Source: Halieaceae bacterium (lineage in GTDB: Bacteria > Pseudomonadota > Gammaproteobacteria > Pseudomonadales > Halieaceae). Taken from it: 52,767 bases of DNA. A program made the translations under genes and the position numbers. The stretch is taken from NCBI GenBank assembly GCA_018657645.1, contig JABHWT010000045.1:1-52767 (forward strand). The letters are read 5' to 3'. Positions 18,047 to 25,178 of this stretch are shown here, piece by piece. Each line of letters opens with the position of its first letter. The first letter of the stretch is position 1. The notes beneath the pieces are model-generated. The model worked only from the letters and a program-made list of their open reading frames with translations, ran no database searches and was not told the origin of the DNA.

Positions 18047-18709
18047 CTATTCAGCCCTCAGACAATAGCCCTGCCCACGGCGGGTTTCTATAAAAGTCTT
18101 TCCCAGCCGCTGACGTAGCCGGTTAACATATACTTCAATAACATTGCTGTCCTTGATTTGCTCCTCCTCGTAAATTCGTTCACTCAGTTCGGATTTAGAA
18201 ACAACTTTGTCAGGATTCATCATTAAGTAATGTAGCAATCGGTACTCGATTCCGGTGAGTTTAAACGCTTCCTGGTTGTCGACAACGACGGTTCTTGACC
18301 TGGCATCCAGAGTTACCCCGGCATGGCTTAGTTGGTTGTCTGCATGGCCAAATTTCCGCCGAATCAGAGCCTCCAGGCGCGCCAACAGCTCCTGAACATG
18401 AAAAGGTTTACCGAGGTAGTCGTCAGCACCCGCTTTAAGTCCGTCAACTCGTTCGTGCCAGGCATCTCTTGCAGTTAAGATTAGAACCGGCATAACCAGC
18501 CCCTGCCGGCGCCAGTTATCCAGCAATTCCAATCCGGGCTTTCCGGGTAATCCGAGGTCGAGAATCACAATATCAAAACTCTCCTGTTCACCAAGGAATT
18601 CACCGTCAATGCCATTGTCGGCGTGTTCCACAGTGTAGCCGGCACTATTCAATGCCGGCTTTAGGCTATCGACAAGATCTGTGTCATCCTCAATCAATAG
18701 CAACCTCAA
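18047..18709 (-). CDS. OmpR-family response regulator, QseB-like
   Basis: A 220-residue regulator. Receiver motifs are LLIEDD (acidic pocket), the phospho-acceptor Asp in DIVILDLGLPGKPG (about residue 51), LTARDAW and the conserved Lys in LGKPFHVQELLAR. The C-terminal winged helix covers residues 125-218 (FKLTGIEYRLLHYLMMNPDKVVSKSEL, VIEVYVNRLRQRLG). It starts at TTG 18709, which overlaps the PepSY gene's stop (TTGA) and has AGGAGG seven bases upstream, so the unusual start is well supported. A hexamer-N5-hexamer box ahead of the operon (20690-20706) is the likely binding site, giving autoregulation. Confidence 0.94.
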   Translation of the reverse strand: MRLLLIEDDTDLVDSLKPALNSAGYTVEHADNGIDGEFLGEQESFDIVILDLGLPGKPGLELLDNWRRQGLVMPVLILTARDAWHERVDGLKAGADDYLGKPFHVQELLARLEALIRRKFGHADNQLSHAGVTLDARSRTVVVDNQEAFKLTGIEYRLLHYLMMNPDKVVSKSELSERIYEEEQIKDSNVIEVYVNRLRQRLGKTFIETRRGQGYCLRAE

Positions 18710-19017
18710 TGCTCAACCTCCTCCTCAAGCCACTCGCCATTTTCCGCATCGATTTTTATCTCGTAGACGACCGAGTTTTCGCGCATGATCTCCAACTCAT
18801 AGATAATACGCCCTTCGTCCTGCTCCACCTCCAGGTCAATCAGTCGACCCTGCAGACGATCTCCATGCATCTGCATCAGTGATTCCAGGGGAATGACTTT
18901 TCCTTGTTTGACCCATAGCGGAATGCTGGCAGAAAGATCGTCTTGATCATCTGCCTGAACTATAGAGTTGCTAGTCATTCCAACGACCAAAGCCAGGGAT
19001 AATAATCCTATCATCAT
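18706..19017 (-). CDS. Exported PepSY-domain protein
   Basis: About 103 residues from the ATG at 19017, which follows AGAGGAG; the longer frame from 19056 lacks a ribosome site and would hide the signal peptide. Signal: MIGLLSLALVVGM, likely cleaved after IVQA. The mature part has the PepSY fold pattern: VIPLESLMQMHGDRLQGRLIDLEVEQDEGRIIYELEIM followed by VYEIKIDAENGEWLEEEVE. PepSY proteins are thought to modulate periplasmic or membrane partners. Here it is encoded directly upstream of the two-component system, as in many PepSY/QseBC-type loci, and overlaps the diheme cytochrome gene by 47 bases, so it could report redox or metal state to the kinase. Confidence 0.85.
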   Translation of the reverse strand: MMIGLLSLALVVGMTSNSIVQADDQDDLSASIPLWVKQGKVIPLESLMQMHGDRLQGRLIDLEVEQDEGRIIYELEIMRENSVVYEIKIDAENGEWLEEEVEH

Positions 19018-19567
19018 CAAACTCTCCTCTTTCGGCTCCGCTGTGGCAGCTGTCACACTGGCTGATCGAGCTCAGTTCGGGGTTGCCTTCAACCGCGCGA
19101 ATAATGACCTCGTCGTGCTCGTGAACAAAATAGGGCAATTCAGTAATTCTGGCTGGGGCACTTTCCGGAAGATTTCTCAGCATTTTACTCATTGTTGAGC
19201 GCCTTCCCGGTTTCAGAGCATTTCGACTGATATAGGCTGTTATGTGTGACAGGGCATCGTTATCCAACTCGGCGTTCTCACCGAAATGGTCACCCAACCC
19301 CAGCATCATATTATGCCAGCTTTCCATGGGCAGTAAACCGGGTGGGTAGGCCAGATGGCATGCTCCGCATTCCTCGGCATAGAGGTCATCGGGCTCAAAA
19401 GCCGATTGCAACTTCGAACTGCGCCCACTCCCATCACTGTTTTCATGCCCGACAGAATAGCCCATGTCCATCGCCGCCAATGAAATACCGCCCAAACCAA
19501 GCGTAATAGCTGCGCCCAGGATTACCGTACCTATTGTCCACCTCGCCCTATCTATTAGTCTATTCAT
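18971..19567 (-). CDS. Diheme cytochrome c (DHC family)
   Basis: About 198 residues from the ATG at 19567 (AGGTGA six bases upstream); a GTG at 19576 is the alternative. A signal peptide precedes the mature protein (WTIGTVILGAAITLGLGGISLAA). Two heme motifs, CGACH around residue 66 and CDSCH near residue 180, are far apart, as in the DHC family (PF09626), and the text YPPGLLPMESWHNMMLGLGDHFGENAELD is typical of it. The protein passes electrons in the periplasm, in related bacteria between cytochrome b561 and the SHP-type cytochrome. It lies between the DUF1924 and PepSY genes of the operon. Confidence 0.92.
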   Translation of the reverse strand: MNRLIDRARWTIGTVILGAAITLGLGGISLAAMDMGYSVGHENSDGSGRSSKLQSAFEPDDLYAEECGACHLAYPPGLLPMESWHNMMLGLGDHFGENAELDNDALSHITAYISRNALKPGRRSTMSKMLRNLPESAPARITELPYFVHEHDEVIIRAVEGNPELSSISQCDSCHSGAERGEFDDDRIIIPGFGRWND

Positions 19568-19626
19568 AGTATTCACCTGTTAGAAAGAATGGCTTATGTT
19601 TCCTGTTCAATGTGTCTCACTTACTG

Positions 19627-20028
19627 CTATTGCTGACTAAGCCACAGCAATGTGTCCCCTTTCTCTTGCGCTGTGCAGTCTCGCCCGAGCGTCCATTTGC
19701 AGTTTCTTTTAAACCACTTGTTAACCTTTTTTTGATCAGTTAATCGCCGCGGGTTTGCAGATGGCGACATCGGCTCAATGACCTTGCCCGTGCGCTGATG
19801 GCTTCCGCTAGAATTGACATCTTTCGAGTGACAGTTTGTACAGCTGCGCCCATTTGCCTCTTGAAACCACAAGGCCTTGCCATCACTTGCCGAGAAAGCC
19901 CCCGCGCCGCTTGACTGGAACGTCTGCAGGAGCGTTTGTGTAACGTCTGCCACATCCGCCGCTCGAACCGATGTGGCTAATAACGCCGCTGCTAAAGCCC
20001 AGCAGGTGGCCGGCATGATCGGATTCAT
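19627..20028 (-). CDS. DUF1924 monoheme cytochrome c (SHP-like)
   Basis: A 133-residue exported cytochrome: signal MPATCWALAAALLATSVRA, then one heme motif CTNCH in NGRSCTNCHSKD. The remainder (GKVIEPMSPSANPRRLTDQKKVNKWFKRNCKWTLGRDCTAQEKGD) matches DUF1924, the group that includes the oxygen-binding sphaeroides heme protein SHP. The two Cys in RNCKWTLGRDC could form a disulfide as in SHP. Its ATG overlaps the b561 gene's stop (ATGA). In SHP the heme binds oxygen, NO or small ligands and is reduced by DHC; the same electron route is likely here. Confidence 0.92.
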   Translation of the reverse strand: MNPIMPATCWALAAALLATSVRAADVADVTQTLLQTFQSSGAGAFSASDGKALWFQEANGRSCTNCHSKDVNSSGSHQRTGKVIEPMSPSANPRRLTDQKKVNKWFKRNCKWTLGRDCTAQEKGDTLLWLSQQ

Positions 20029-20642
20029 GATTGAGTCCTCTCGTAGGAAATATCATCGTGCTTGCTATCTGAGGAAACTTGTACAGCTTTTCTGCCGGTT
20101 ATCATCGATTTAACAAGATTTTCACGATGGAGCAGGCTACTTAGCAATACACCCATTACATGAGCTACGACCATTAGCAGAGTAAAGTTGGCAAAAAACT
20201 CGTGAACCTCCTCCAGTGCATCCTCTGACCAGGAGGCCATGAACGTACCTACCAGTGGGCCTTGTCCCTCTGTCGCATACAGGGAAGCCCCTGAAAAGAG
20301 GGTCATAGACAGGCTTACCAGCAATACCACTATCATTGCCGCCCCCGCCGGGTTATGGCCAATATAACGCTTGGCTCTACCCGCAGGCAGCTGCTTCATA
20401 TACCCAATGACGTTGGATGGGGTTGTAATGAAGTCGGTGAAGCGAGCATGGCGCGTGCCAATAACACCCCATATCAATCTGAATAGGATCAGCCCGGCAA
20501 TGCAATAGCCTGCATAACTGTGCACAGTCATCCAGTCATCTTCAGTGGCGTAAGCCAGAATAAAGAAAAAAACCAGAGACCAATGAAAGACCCGAATCAA
20601 CGGATCCCATACTTTAATGCTGTTCGAGATGTTGGTGTCCAT
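20025..20642 (-). CDS. Cytochrome b561-type membrane protein
   Basis: A 205-residue membrane protein from ATG 20642, preceded by a full AGGAGG eight bases upstream. Four transmembrane helices are visible: VFHWSLVFFFILAYAT, YAGYCIAGLILFRLIWGVIG, AAMIVVLLVSLSMTLFSGASLY and FANFTLLMVVAHVMGVLLSSLL. Conserved histidines in RVFHW, HSYAGY, EVHEFF and VVAHVMG are the expected b-heme ligands; RVFHWSLV at the start is the signature of the b561/Ni-hydrogenase b-type family. It should take electrons from the quinol pool and hand them to the DHC and DUF1924 cytochromes encoded behind it. It is the first gene of the operon. Confidence 0.93.
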   Translation of the reverse strand: MDTNISNSIKVWDPLIRVFHWSLVFFFILAYATEDDWMTVHSYAGYCIAGLILFRLIWGVIGTRHARFTDFITTPSNVIGYMKQLPAGRAKRYIGHNPAGAAMIVVLLVSLSMTLFSGASLYATEGQGPLVGTFMASWSEDALEEVHEFFANFTLLMVVAHVMGVLLSSLLHRENLVKSMITGRKAVQVSSDSKHDDISYERTQS

Positions 20643-20689
20643 GTGCACTACCTCCTGATCGGGTGTGGAGGCAGACTACAATAGTGTAG

Positions 20690-20706
20690 ATTAAATGGAG
20701 CTTAAA
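20690..20706 (-). promoter_or_regulatory. PmrA/QseB-like direct-repeat box upstream of cytochrome operon
   Basis: On the minus strand the sequence reads TTTAAG-CTCCA-TTTAAT: two near-identical hexamers with an 11-base period, the layout bound by PmrA/QseB-type regulators (consensus CTTAAT-N5-CTTAAT). It lies 48 bases before the ATG of the b561 gene, with a possible -10 (TATTGT or TACACT) 6-10 bases further on. Since the operon itself encodes a QseB-like regulator, autoregulation is likely. The assignment rests on pattern and position only. Confidence 0.5.
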
Positions 20707-20732
20707 AAAACGAGACTCCAGCACTGTGGGTC

Positions 20733-20799
20733 GAGTGGAGAGCCAGAGTTTGCCATCAATAAGGGGGATGGTTTCAGAGGGACCCACCAGGCCCCACTC
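20733..20799 (-). pseudogene. Decayed fragment of a YjbQ/UPF0047-like gene (copy A)
   Basis: Minus-strand translation gives GLVGPSETIPLIDGKLWLST, which resembles the C-terminal signature of YjbQ-family proteins (GPS-T-IP---G-L-LGTWQ). No start, no upstream domain and no proper C-terminus are present; after LST the frame runs into unrelated residues. A second fragment with the same motif lies at 22214-22358. The intervening bases of this 389-base gene-free gap (20643-21031) hold the operon control region and a 15-base repeat at 20814. Confidence 0.55.
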
Positions 20800-20813
20800 G
20801 CGACATGGCGCGC

Positions 20814-20828
20814 GAAGAATACAGATAA
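20814..20828. repeat. 15-base direct repeat of the M20 gene's 3' end
   Basis: GAAGAATACAGATAA here is identical to 16658-16672, which encodes the last residues and stop of the M20 amidohydrolase; the next 8 bases agree at 5 positions (AACATCGT against GTATCGCT with offsets). The two copies bracket the cytochrome/two-component operon. Could be a footprint of insertion or chance similarity. Confidence 0.35.
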
Positions 20829-21031
20829 GTATCGCTTAGCTCATCAGCTCAGCTGGAAGTTTAGACTGAGGCGCTTAACACCATCGCAGGGTACAATGTC
20901 GTTCCGGGGTGATGGCACACATGTACGAGAGATGACTTTGACAATACAAGCATGCACATCTGACTGCCAATCGCGACAATGTATAAGATATTTCTCGACC
21001 ACAGTCTCGCAACTGGCAGGCATTCGGTGAT

Positions 21032-21781
21032 ATGCCTCAAATCATCGCCAGTTTCGAGAACCTGATCAACAGCCTTGCACCGAAGGTAGAGAACTTCTTC
21101 TTCATTCAGGTCGGCGCCAATGACGGCAAGTCCGGAGATCCACTTTACCACCATATTGTAGAACGAGACTGGTCTGGTGTCCTAATCGAGCCCCAGAAAT
21201 GGGTGTTCGAGCAGCAGTTGTTGCCAAGGTATCAAAACTTCGATCGACTCTCGCTTGAGAACGTGGCAATCGCAGATGCAGACGGTGTTCGAGACCTCTA
21301 CAAAATCTCGTTTAGCGACCGCCGATGGGCGACTGGTTTGGCTTCCCTACGTAGAGAGCAGTTCATGGGGTCTAAAATCCGGTCCTATATGGAGCGATGC
21401 GTTGGCGACGAACGCGCCAAACTCCCCCTACAACCAGAGGACTGTTTCACCTCTGAGCAGGTTCGGACGATGACCTTCGATACCCTGCTCGACAAGTATC
21501 GCCCCCTCAAACTGAGCCTGCTGCAGATCGACGCGGAAGGGTATGACTGCGAACTCCTACGCCAATACTGCTTCGACAGACTGGCACCGGCGGTTATTCA
21601 ATTCGAGCATCAGATGGCTTCCAGCGACGAACTGGAGAAAACCCTGTCGCTGTTGCGCAATCGTGGTTATCAGATGTTTCGAGACGGTATCAACACGGTC
21701 GCCATTCTCTGCGAGGTAGCTCGCAAGCTCGACATTGTGTTGCCTGGTTCCTGGGTAACACCAATTATTATTAGCGGTTAG
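21032..21781 (+). CDS. FkbM-family methyltransferase
   Basis: A 249-residue SAM-dependent methyltransferase-like protein. The N-terminal FFIQVGANDGKSGDPLY is motif I of FkbM enzymes, VLIEPQKWVFEQQLLPRY follows as the acidic-loop strand, then LENVAIADADGVRDLYKI, MTFDTLLDKYRPLKLSLLQIDAEGYDCELLRQY (the FD-L---, L-IDAEG signature) and VIQFEHQM. FkbM-like enzymes O-methylate sugars or natural products, often surface glycans. No glycan genes are adjacent and both flanks contain decayed gene tails, so the gene may be a recent arrival. The surrounding DNA is visibly richer in A and T downstream. Confidence 0.85.
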   Translation: MPQIIASFENLINSLAPKVENFFFIQVGANDGKSGDPLYHHIVERDWSGVLIEPQKWVFEQQLLPRYQNFDRLSLENVAIADADGVRDLYKISFSDRRWATGLASLRREQFMGSKIRSYMERCVGDERAKLPLQPEDCFTSEQVRTMTFDTLLDKYRPLKLSLLQIDAEGYDCELLRQYCFDRLAPAVIQFEHQMASSDELEKTLSLLRNRGYQMFRDGINTVAILCEVARKLDIVLPGSWVTPIIISG

Positions 21782-22213
21782 TTGAAATTCACGTTCTACA
21801 GCACCGTGGATTGACTGAGCAATGGGGAAAACTGCCCGCTAATACACCATGCCTTACCAGTAATTCTTCGTTGTTGTGGTGACTCGAATTCAATTATTCG
21901 AACAGCTTACAAGCCTAACGAACACGATAACAAGCACTTATAAGTGCGCCTGGAACAGAGCAACCCAGTGGTATCTCGATAACTTTGCATAAAAGGTCTA
22001 GCTAATCATTCCGCTGGTTACGAGTAACTTTATTTTATTTAATATCAATAGGTTAAAATTGAATGCAAATCTATTTAGTCACTATATCCCTAACTAAGCA
22101 AAGGCTTTATCACAATAATAGTATATAATAGAGAGGCAACGCATTGATATTAAACGATTATTATCCTCTAAAATTGATCTGTTGAGTGTAAAATACCTGA
22201 TTGCCGCTATTAC
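21782..22213. other. A+T-rich gene-free stretch after the FkbM gene
   Basis: 432 bases with no convincing frame on either strand. The middle (about 22010-22200) is markedly A+T rich compared with the neighbouring genes and contains runs such as TTTATTTTATTTAATATC. No terminator hairpin with a T-run and no RNA gene was recognised. Confidence 0.6.
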
Positions 22214-22358
22214 TCTAACCCACACCTAACACGGTGCACATCACCTGCCTGACAGAGCGCGGGCCGTCAAATTCGCAGAGTAAATATTCTGCCACCTGGA
22301 CAGACCCAGCTTGCCATCGATCACAGGTATGGTTTCTGATGGCCCGCTCCTTAGGCAT
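22214..22358 (-). pseudogene. YjbQ/UPF0047 gene tail with frameshift (copy B)
   Basis: From the minus strand: SGPSETIPVIDGKLGLSRWQNI, then after a one-base slip near 22280-22287 the next frame gives EFDGPRSVRQVMCTVLGVG and a TAG stop at 22214. Together this is a typical YjbQ C-terminus (GPSETIPV-GKL-LG-WQNI--CEFDGPR---V). The N-terminal two thirds is absent; an ATG-CCT at 22358 begins two bases after the DUF748 stop, suggesting an internal deletion. The family has been linked to thiamine phosphate synthesis. This is a remnant, not a working gene. Confidence 0.7.
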
Positions 22359-22360
22359 GC

Positions 22361-24742
22361 TCACAACTGCAGTTCGATTCGAGGTCTTGCCGATGCGTCC
22401 AAGTCAATTTGAGGTGCGCAGAACAGCAATTGAGCCGTTGAAATCTCCCCTGCTCCGCGCTCGATGACATAATCCTTAAACGCTTGCTCTCTCCGCTGGC
22501 CCATCTCCTTAAGTCGTTCCACGTGGAGCGCATCCGTCACTTTTGCCCCCACTGGCAGGGCTATATCTTCAGGTGTTGCCACGGCACAGATTTTGACATT
22601 GGTCCCGGGTCTGTCTTTTAGCAGAAGAATAAACTGGTCGATGAATTGCTGCTGCTCAGGTCCTGGATCGATACTTCCCGGTGCGTAAGGCAGGGGTTCG
22701 AACCGCAACTTTAGTGCCATTTCACCCACGGCCATGGCAACGCTTAGAACATTTGCATAGGGCAAAAAGCTCTGTATTAGATAAGATTTGGTGGCCGACA
22801 GCGTCGCTTTTTGGATTACCAGTGCGATGAAACTGCTCAAGCCGAACTTGGGGTCGTCCACGCGCCCATGCAGTGGCACATTCAGCTCAACTACACCGTG
22901 GCTGTCTTTGAGCATGTCGATAGCCATGTTCAGTGGTACGGAGGCCTTGTCATTAGCCGTATGGGCGCCCGATTCATCGGTAGCTGTGAGCTCAACACCC
23001 CGAAGCTCTATTTCTGACACTCCGTCTATCGCCGAGTTGGCGACCGTAATATCAAGTCCCGCATCAAGCTGGCCACTTTTCAGTTCATATCCCAAGGCAT
23101 CTCTTATGTAAGGCGAGACTGCCGGAAGGCTTATCTCAGAAATATCCCCTTTCAGTTGCAGGTTTAATGCCTGAGTAAAGGGCGCAGTGTATCCAGCCAA
23201 TCGGTAGGTTGCGTATTCGCCGGTCTTTCCCTCAATTTCAAAAGGCGTGTGTTGCTCTGGATCTCGGCTGTCGAAGGGGCCGGTAACAAATTTATCAAAG
23301 GAAGCCGTTCGCTCATACATCGGCGTGACACTTGAATCGACCAAGCGCACCTGGCTCTCCCCGGAAATACTAAATTCCCGTAGGGATAGCCCATAATCAG
23401 GCATTTGACTGAGAGTCTGCTCTGCGGGTCCACCATCGTCGGCCCCCGTGTCGCTCACTCCAGTTCTTTCCGGTGATGTCCAATCAATAAGGTTAGTTAG
23501 CTGTTGCTGGGTGCCAAGTAGCAGTTCAATGGCCAAGCTATCAACGCTCACCCTATTGATCCCCAGATACTGGCTGGATGCTTTGATGTCAGTGACCACT
23601 AACGCTCTAGTAGTGGCCAGTGGTGGCAAGTTGTTATGGGCAGCTGTAACGGAAGCCTGAATGCCTTCAGCCACTAGCGTTGTTATAGCTAATTCTGGTT
23701 GCCTACCGTATGTTGCTGTAATGCCTGAGAGTGCAATCTTACGCCAGTTAGCCAGGCCACCCCTGTTATCGGCAAGTGTAAGGGCCCCCTCCCCAACCTG
23801 AAAATCGGCATTGGTCGCAAACTCAAAGGGACGCTCATCAGCGGACGTGGCTTTTAATTGCGATAGATTCAGTGTTTGCTGGTCAGATTTGAGCTCAAAT
23901 TCAGTGCTCGCCACAAGCAGGTCGCTCACACCTATTTTGGCATTTTGGATATCGAGTCGATGTATGGGATCGCCCAGCGACAGTGTCTGCTGCGACGCGA
24001 TAGATAGGTAACCCGCCAGGCTGGTTATAGTATCTGGCAATAGTGGCTTTAACTTCCCCAGATCATAGCCATCAAGGTTTATCTCTGCCTTAATATCACC
24101 TTTCATGTTCTTCAGTTCAACATCGGCAGCTAGAGAAAACGGTGCGCGATCCACGGTACCGGCAAACTCGAGAAACACGCTGTGATCCTTCCCGGTAGTG
24201 GCCACATCGCGCAGTTCAAGATGATCAATCACCAGTTGGTGGGGGTGGCCATCAACTGTTACTTTAACTAACGAGTCTCTAACCGTTATCTGCGGTATTA
24301 CCACCTCTAGAAGCGGTGATAGATCTTCTTGAGAAGGCCCAGGCACGGGGCCTGCATCATTTAATGGCAATTTCAAACCAGCCACCTGCAACGCTCCATC
24401 AACAATCTGGATATCGAGGAACAACCCGGAGAGCTCGAGCTGGCTTATATGCGCTAGATCACGCGGCAAGTACCTTACGGTCCCCTCGGAATCAAGCGAC
24501 CCGATGGCGAGCATGCGCTCCCCTGCTTTCGTCAATTCCAGGTTTGTGATCGACAACCGGGTGGCAAAGGGGTTGTATCGAATGGTGGCTTCATGCCTTA
24601 CCTCGATTCCGTGATCTGCCAACCACGCCTGCGCATAGTAACGAGCCACAGGAGGCGAAAAGGCCCAGGTCGACAAATAAATGACTAGAATCAAGAGGCC
24701 GAGTATGAGAAGCGAGAGACGCAGCAGTTTCGAGGTTTGCAT
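22361..24742 (-). CDS. DUF748 (AsmA-like) envelope protein
   Basis: A 793-residue protein with one N-terminal transmembrane segment (LLRLSLLILGLLILVIYLSTWAF), followed by a long beta-rich periplasmic region. Features typical of DUF748 are PPVARYYAQAWLADHGIEVRHEATIRYNPFATRLSITNLEL at the start, repeated LNLSQLKA and DNRG stretches, and the C-terminal block GVVELNVPLHGRVDDPKFGLSSFI followed by PGSIDPGPEQQQFIDQFILLLKDRPGTNVKICAVAT. The AsmA superfamily is thought to form bridge-like grooves for lipid movement between membranes. It stands alone, and its stop is directly followed by a decayed YjbQ tail. Confidence 0.88.
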   Translation of the reverse strand: MQTSKLLRLSLLILGLLILVIYLSTWAFSPPVARYYAQAWLADHGIEVRHEATIRYNPFATRLSITNLELTKAGERMLAIGSLDSEGTVRYLPRDLAHISQLELSGLFLDIQIVDGALQVAGLKLPLNDAGPVPGPSQEDLSPLLEVVIPQITVRDSLVKVTVDGHPHQLVIDHLELRDVATTGKDHSVFLEFAGTVDRAPFSLAADVELKNMKGDIKAEINLDGYDLGKLKPLLPDTITSLAGYLSIASQQTLSLGDPIHRLDIQNAKIGVSDLLVASTEFELKSDQQTLNLSQLKATSADERPFEFATNADFQVGEGALTLADNRGGLANWRKIALSGITATYGRQPELAITTLVAEGIQASVTAAHNNLPPLATTRALVVTDIKASSQYLGINRVSVDSLAIELLLGTQQQLTNLIDWTSPERTGVSDTGADDGGPAEQTLSQMPDYGLSLREFSISGESQVRLVDSSVTPMYERTASFDKFVTGPFDSRDPEQHTPFEIEGKTGEYATYRLAGYTAPFTQALNLQLKGDISEISLPAVSPYIRDALGYELKSGQLDAGLDITVANSAIDGVSEIELRGVELTATDESGAHTANDKASVPLNMAIDMLKDSHGVVELNVPLHGRVDDPKFGLSSFIALVIQKATLSATKSYLIQSFLPYANVLSVAMAVGEMALKLRFEPLPYAPGSIDPGPEQQQFIDQFILLLKDRPGTNVKICAVATPEDIALPVGAKVTDALHVERLKEMGQRREQAFKDYVIERGAGEISTAQLLFCAPQIDLDASARPRIELQL

Positions 24743-24831
24743 GTAACGGGTAGGCTGTCCGAAAGTGGTGTTTATCGTTGCATCTTTAGTCGGTTCAGTC
24801 TATCGAAAGTGGCTCGGTTACTCAGAAGTCT

Positions 24832-24963
24832 TCTGACAAGGTCAAAGAGCGGCTGCAGTTCTATTTCCCAGAACGCGAAATCGTTCTGGTTCCCATTAGT
24901 GATATCGCCGTGGGAGGTGGTGGCATTCACTGCATAACCCAGCAACAGCTCGCTGGGATCTAA
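24832..24963 (+). pseudogene. 3' remnant of an agmatine deiminase (peptidyl-arginine deiminase family) gene
   Basis: The plus-strand frame ending in TAA at 24961-24963 reads SDKVKERLQFYFPEREIVLV, then PISDIAVGGGGIHCITQQQL. The ending GGG-IHCITQQQ is the hallmark C-terminus of agmatine deiminases, including the catalytic Cys. Only about 44 codons survive and no start or upstream catalytic part exists between here and the DUF748 gene, so the gene is a deletion remnant. It lies in a 436-base gap; the rest of the gap shows only the leader of the PHP gene. Confidence 0.75.
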
Positions 24964-25178
24964 TTCAGTATATGCGCTACATCTCGTCAGTCTGAAATTA
25001 CATTCCCAGTTTACTTATCCTGAAACATTCATAGAGCCATAATGGGAAGTGGCCGGTCGAGGTCCTTGCCAGCGACTGGCTTGTCCGTCCAGCAGTGGGC
25101 TACAATTATCCACTTATGTTTAATTCGCCCGAAAAATAGCCATTTGATGAGCAGCCCCGCGATCCTGGAGAGAATTTG

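Noticed and set aside
20695-21030. 111-codon plus-strand frame before the FkbM gene
   Set aside because: It crosses the operon control region and the YjbQ-like remnant, and its translation looks like random sequence.
24737-24937. 66-codon plus-strand frame after the DUF748 gene
   Set aside because: It runs in a different frame from the agmatine-deiminase-like remnant, has no ribosome site and no family resemblance.
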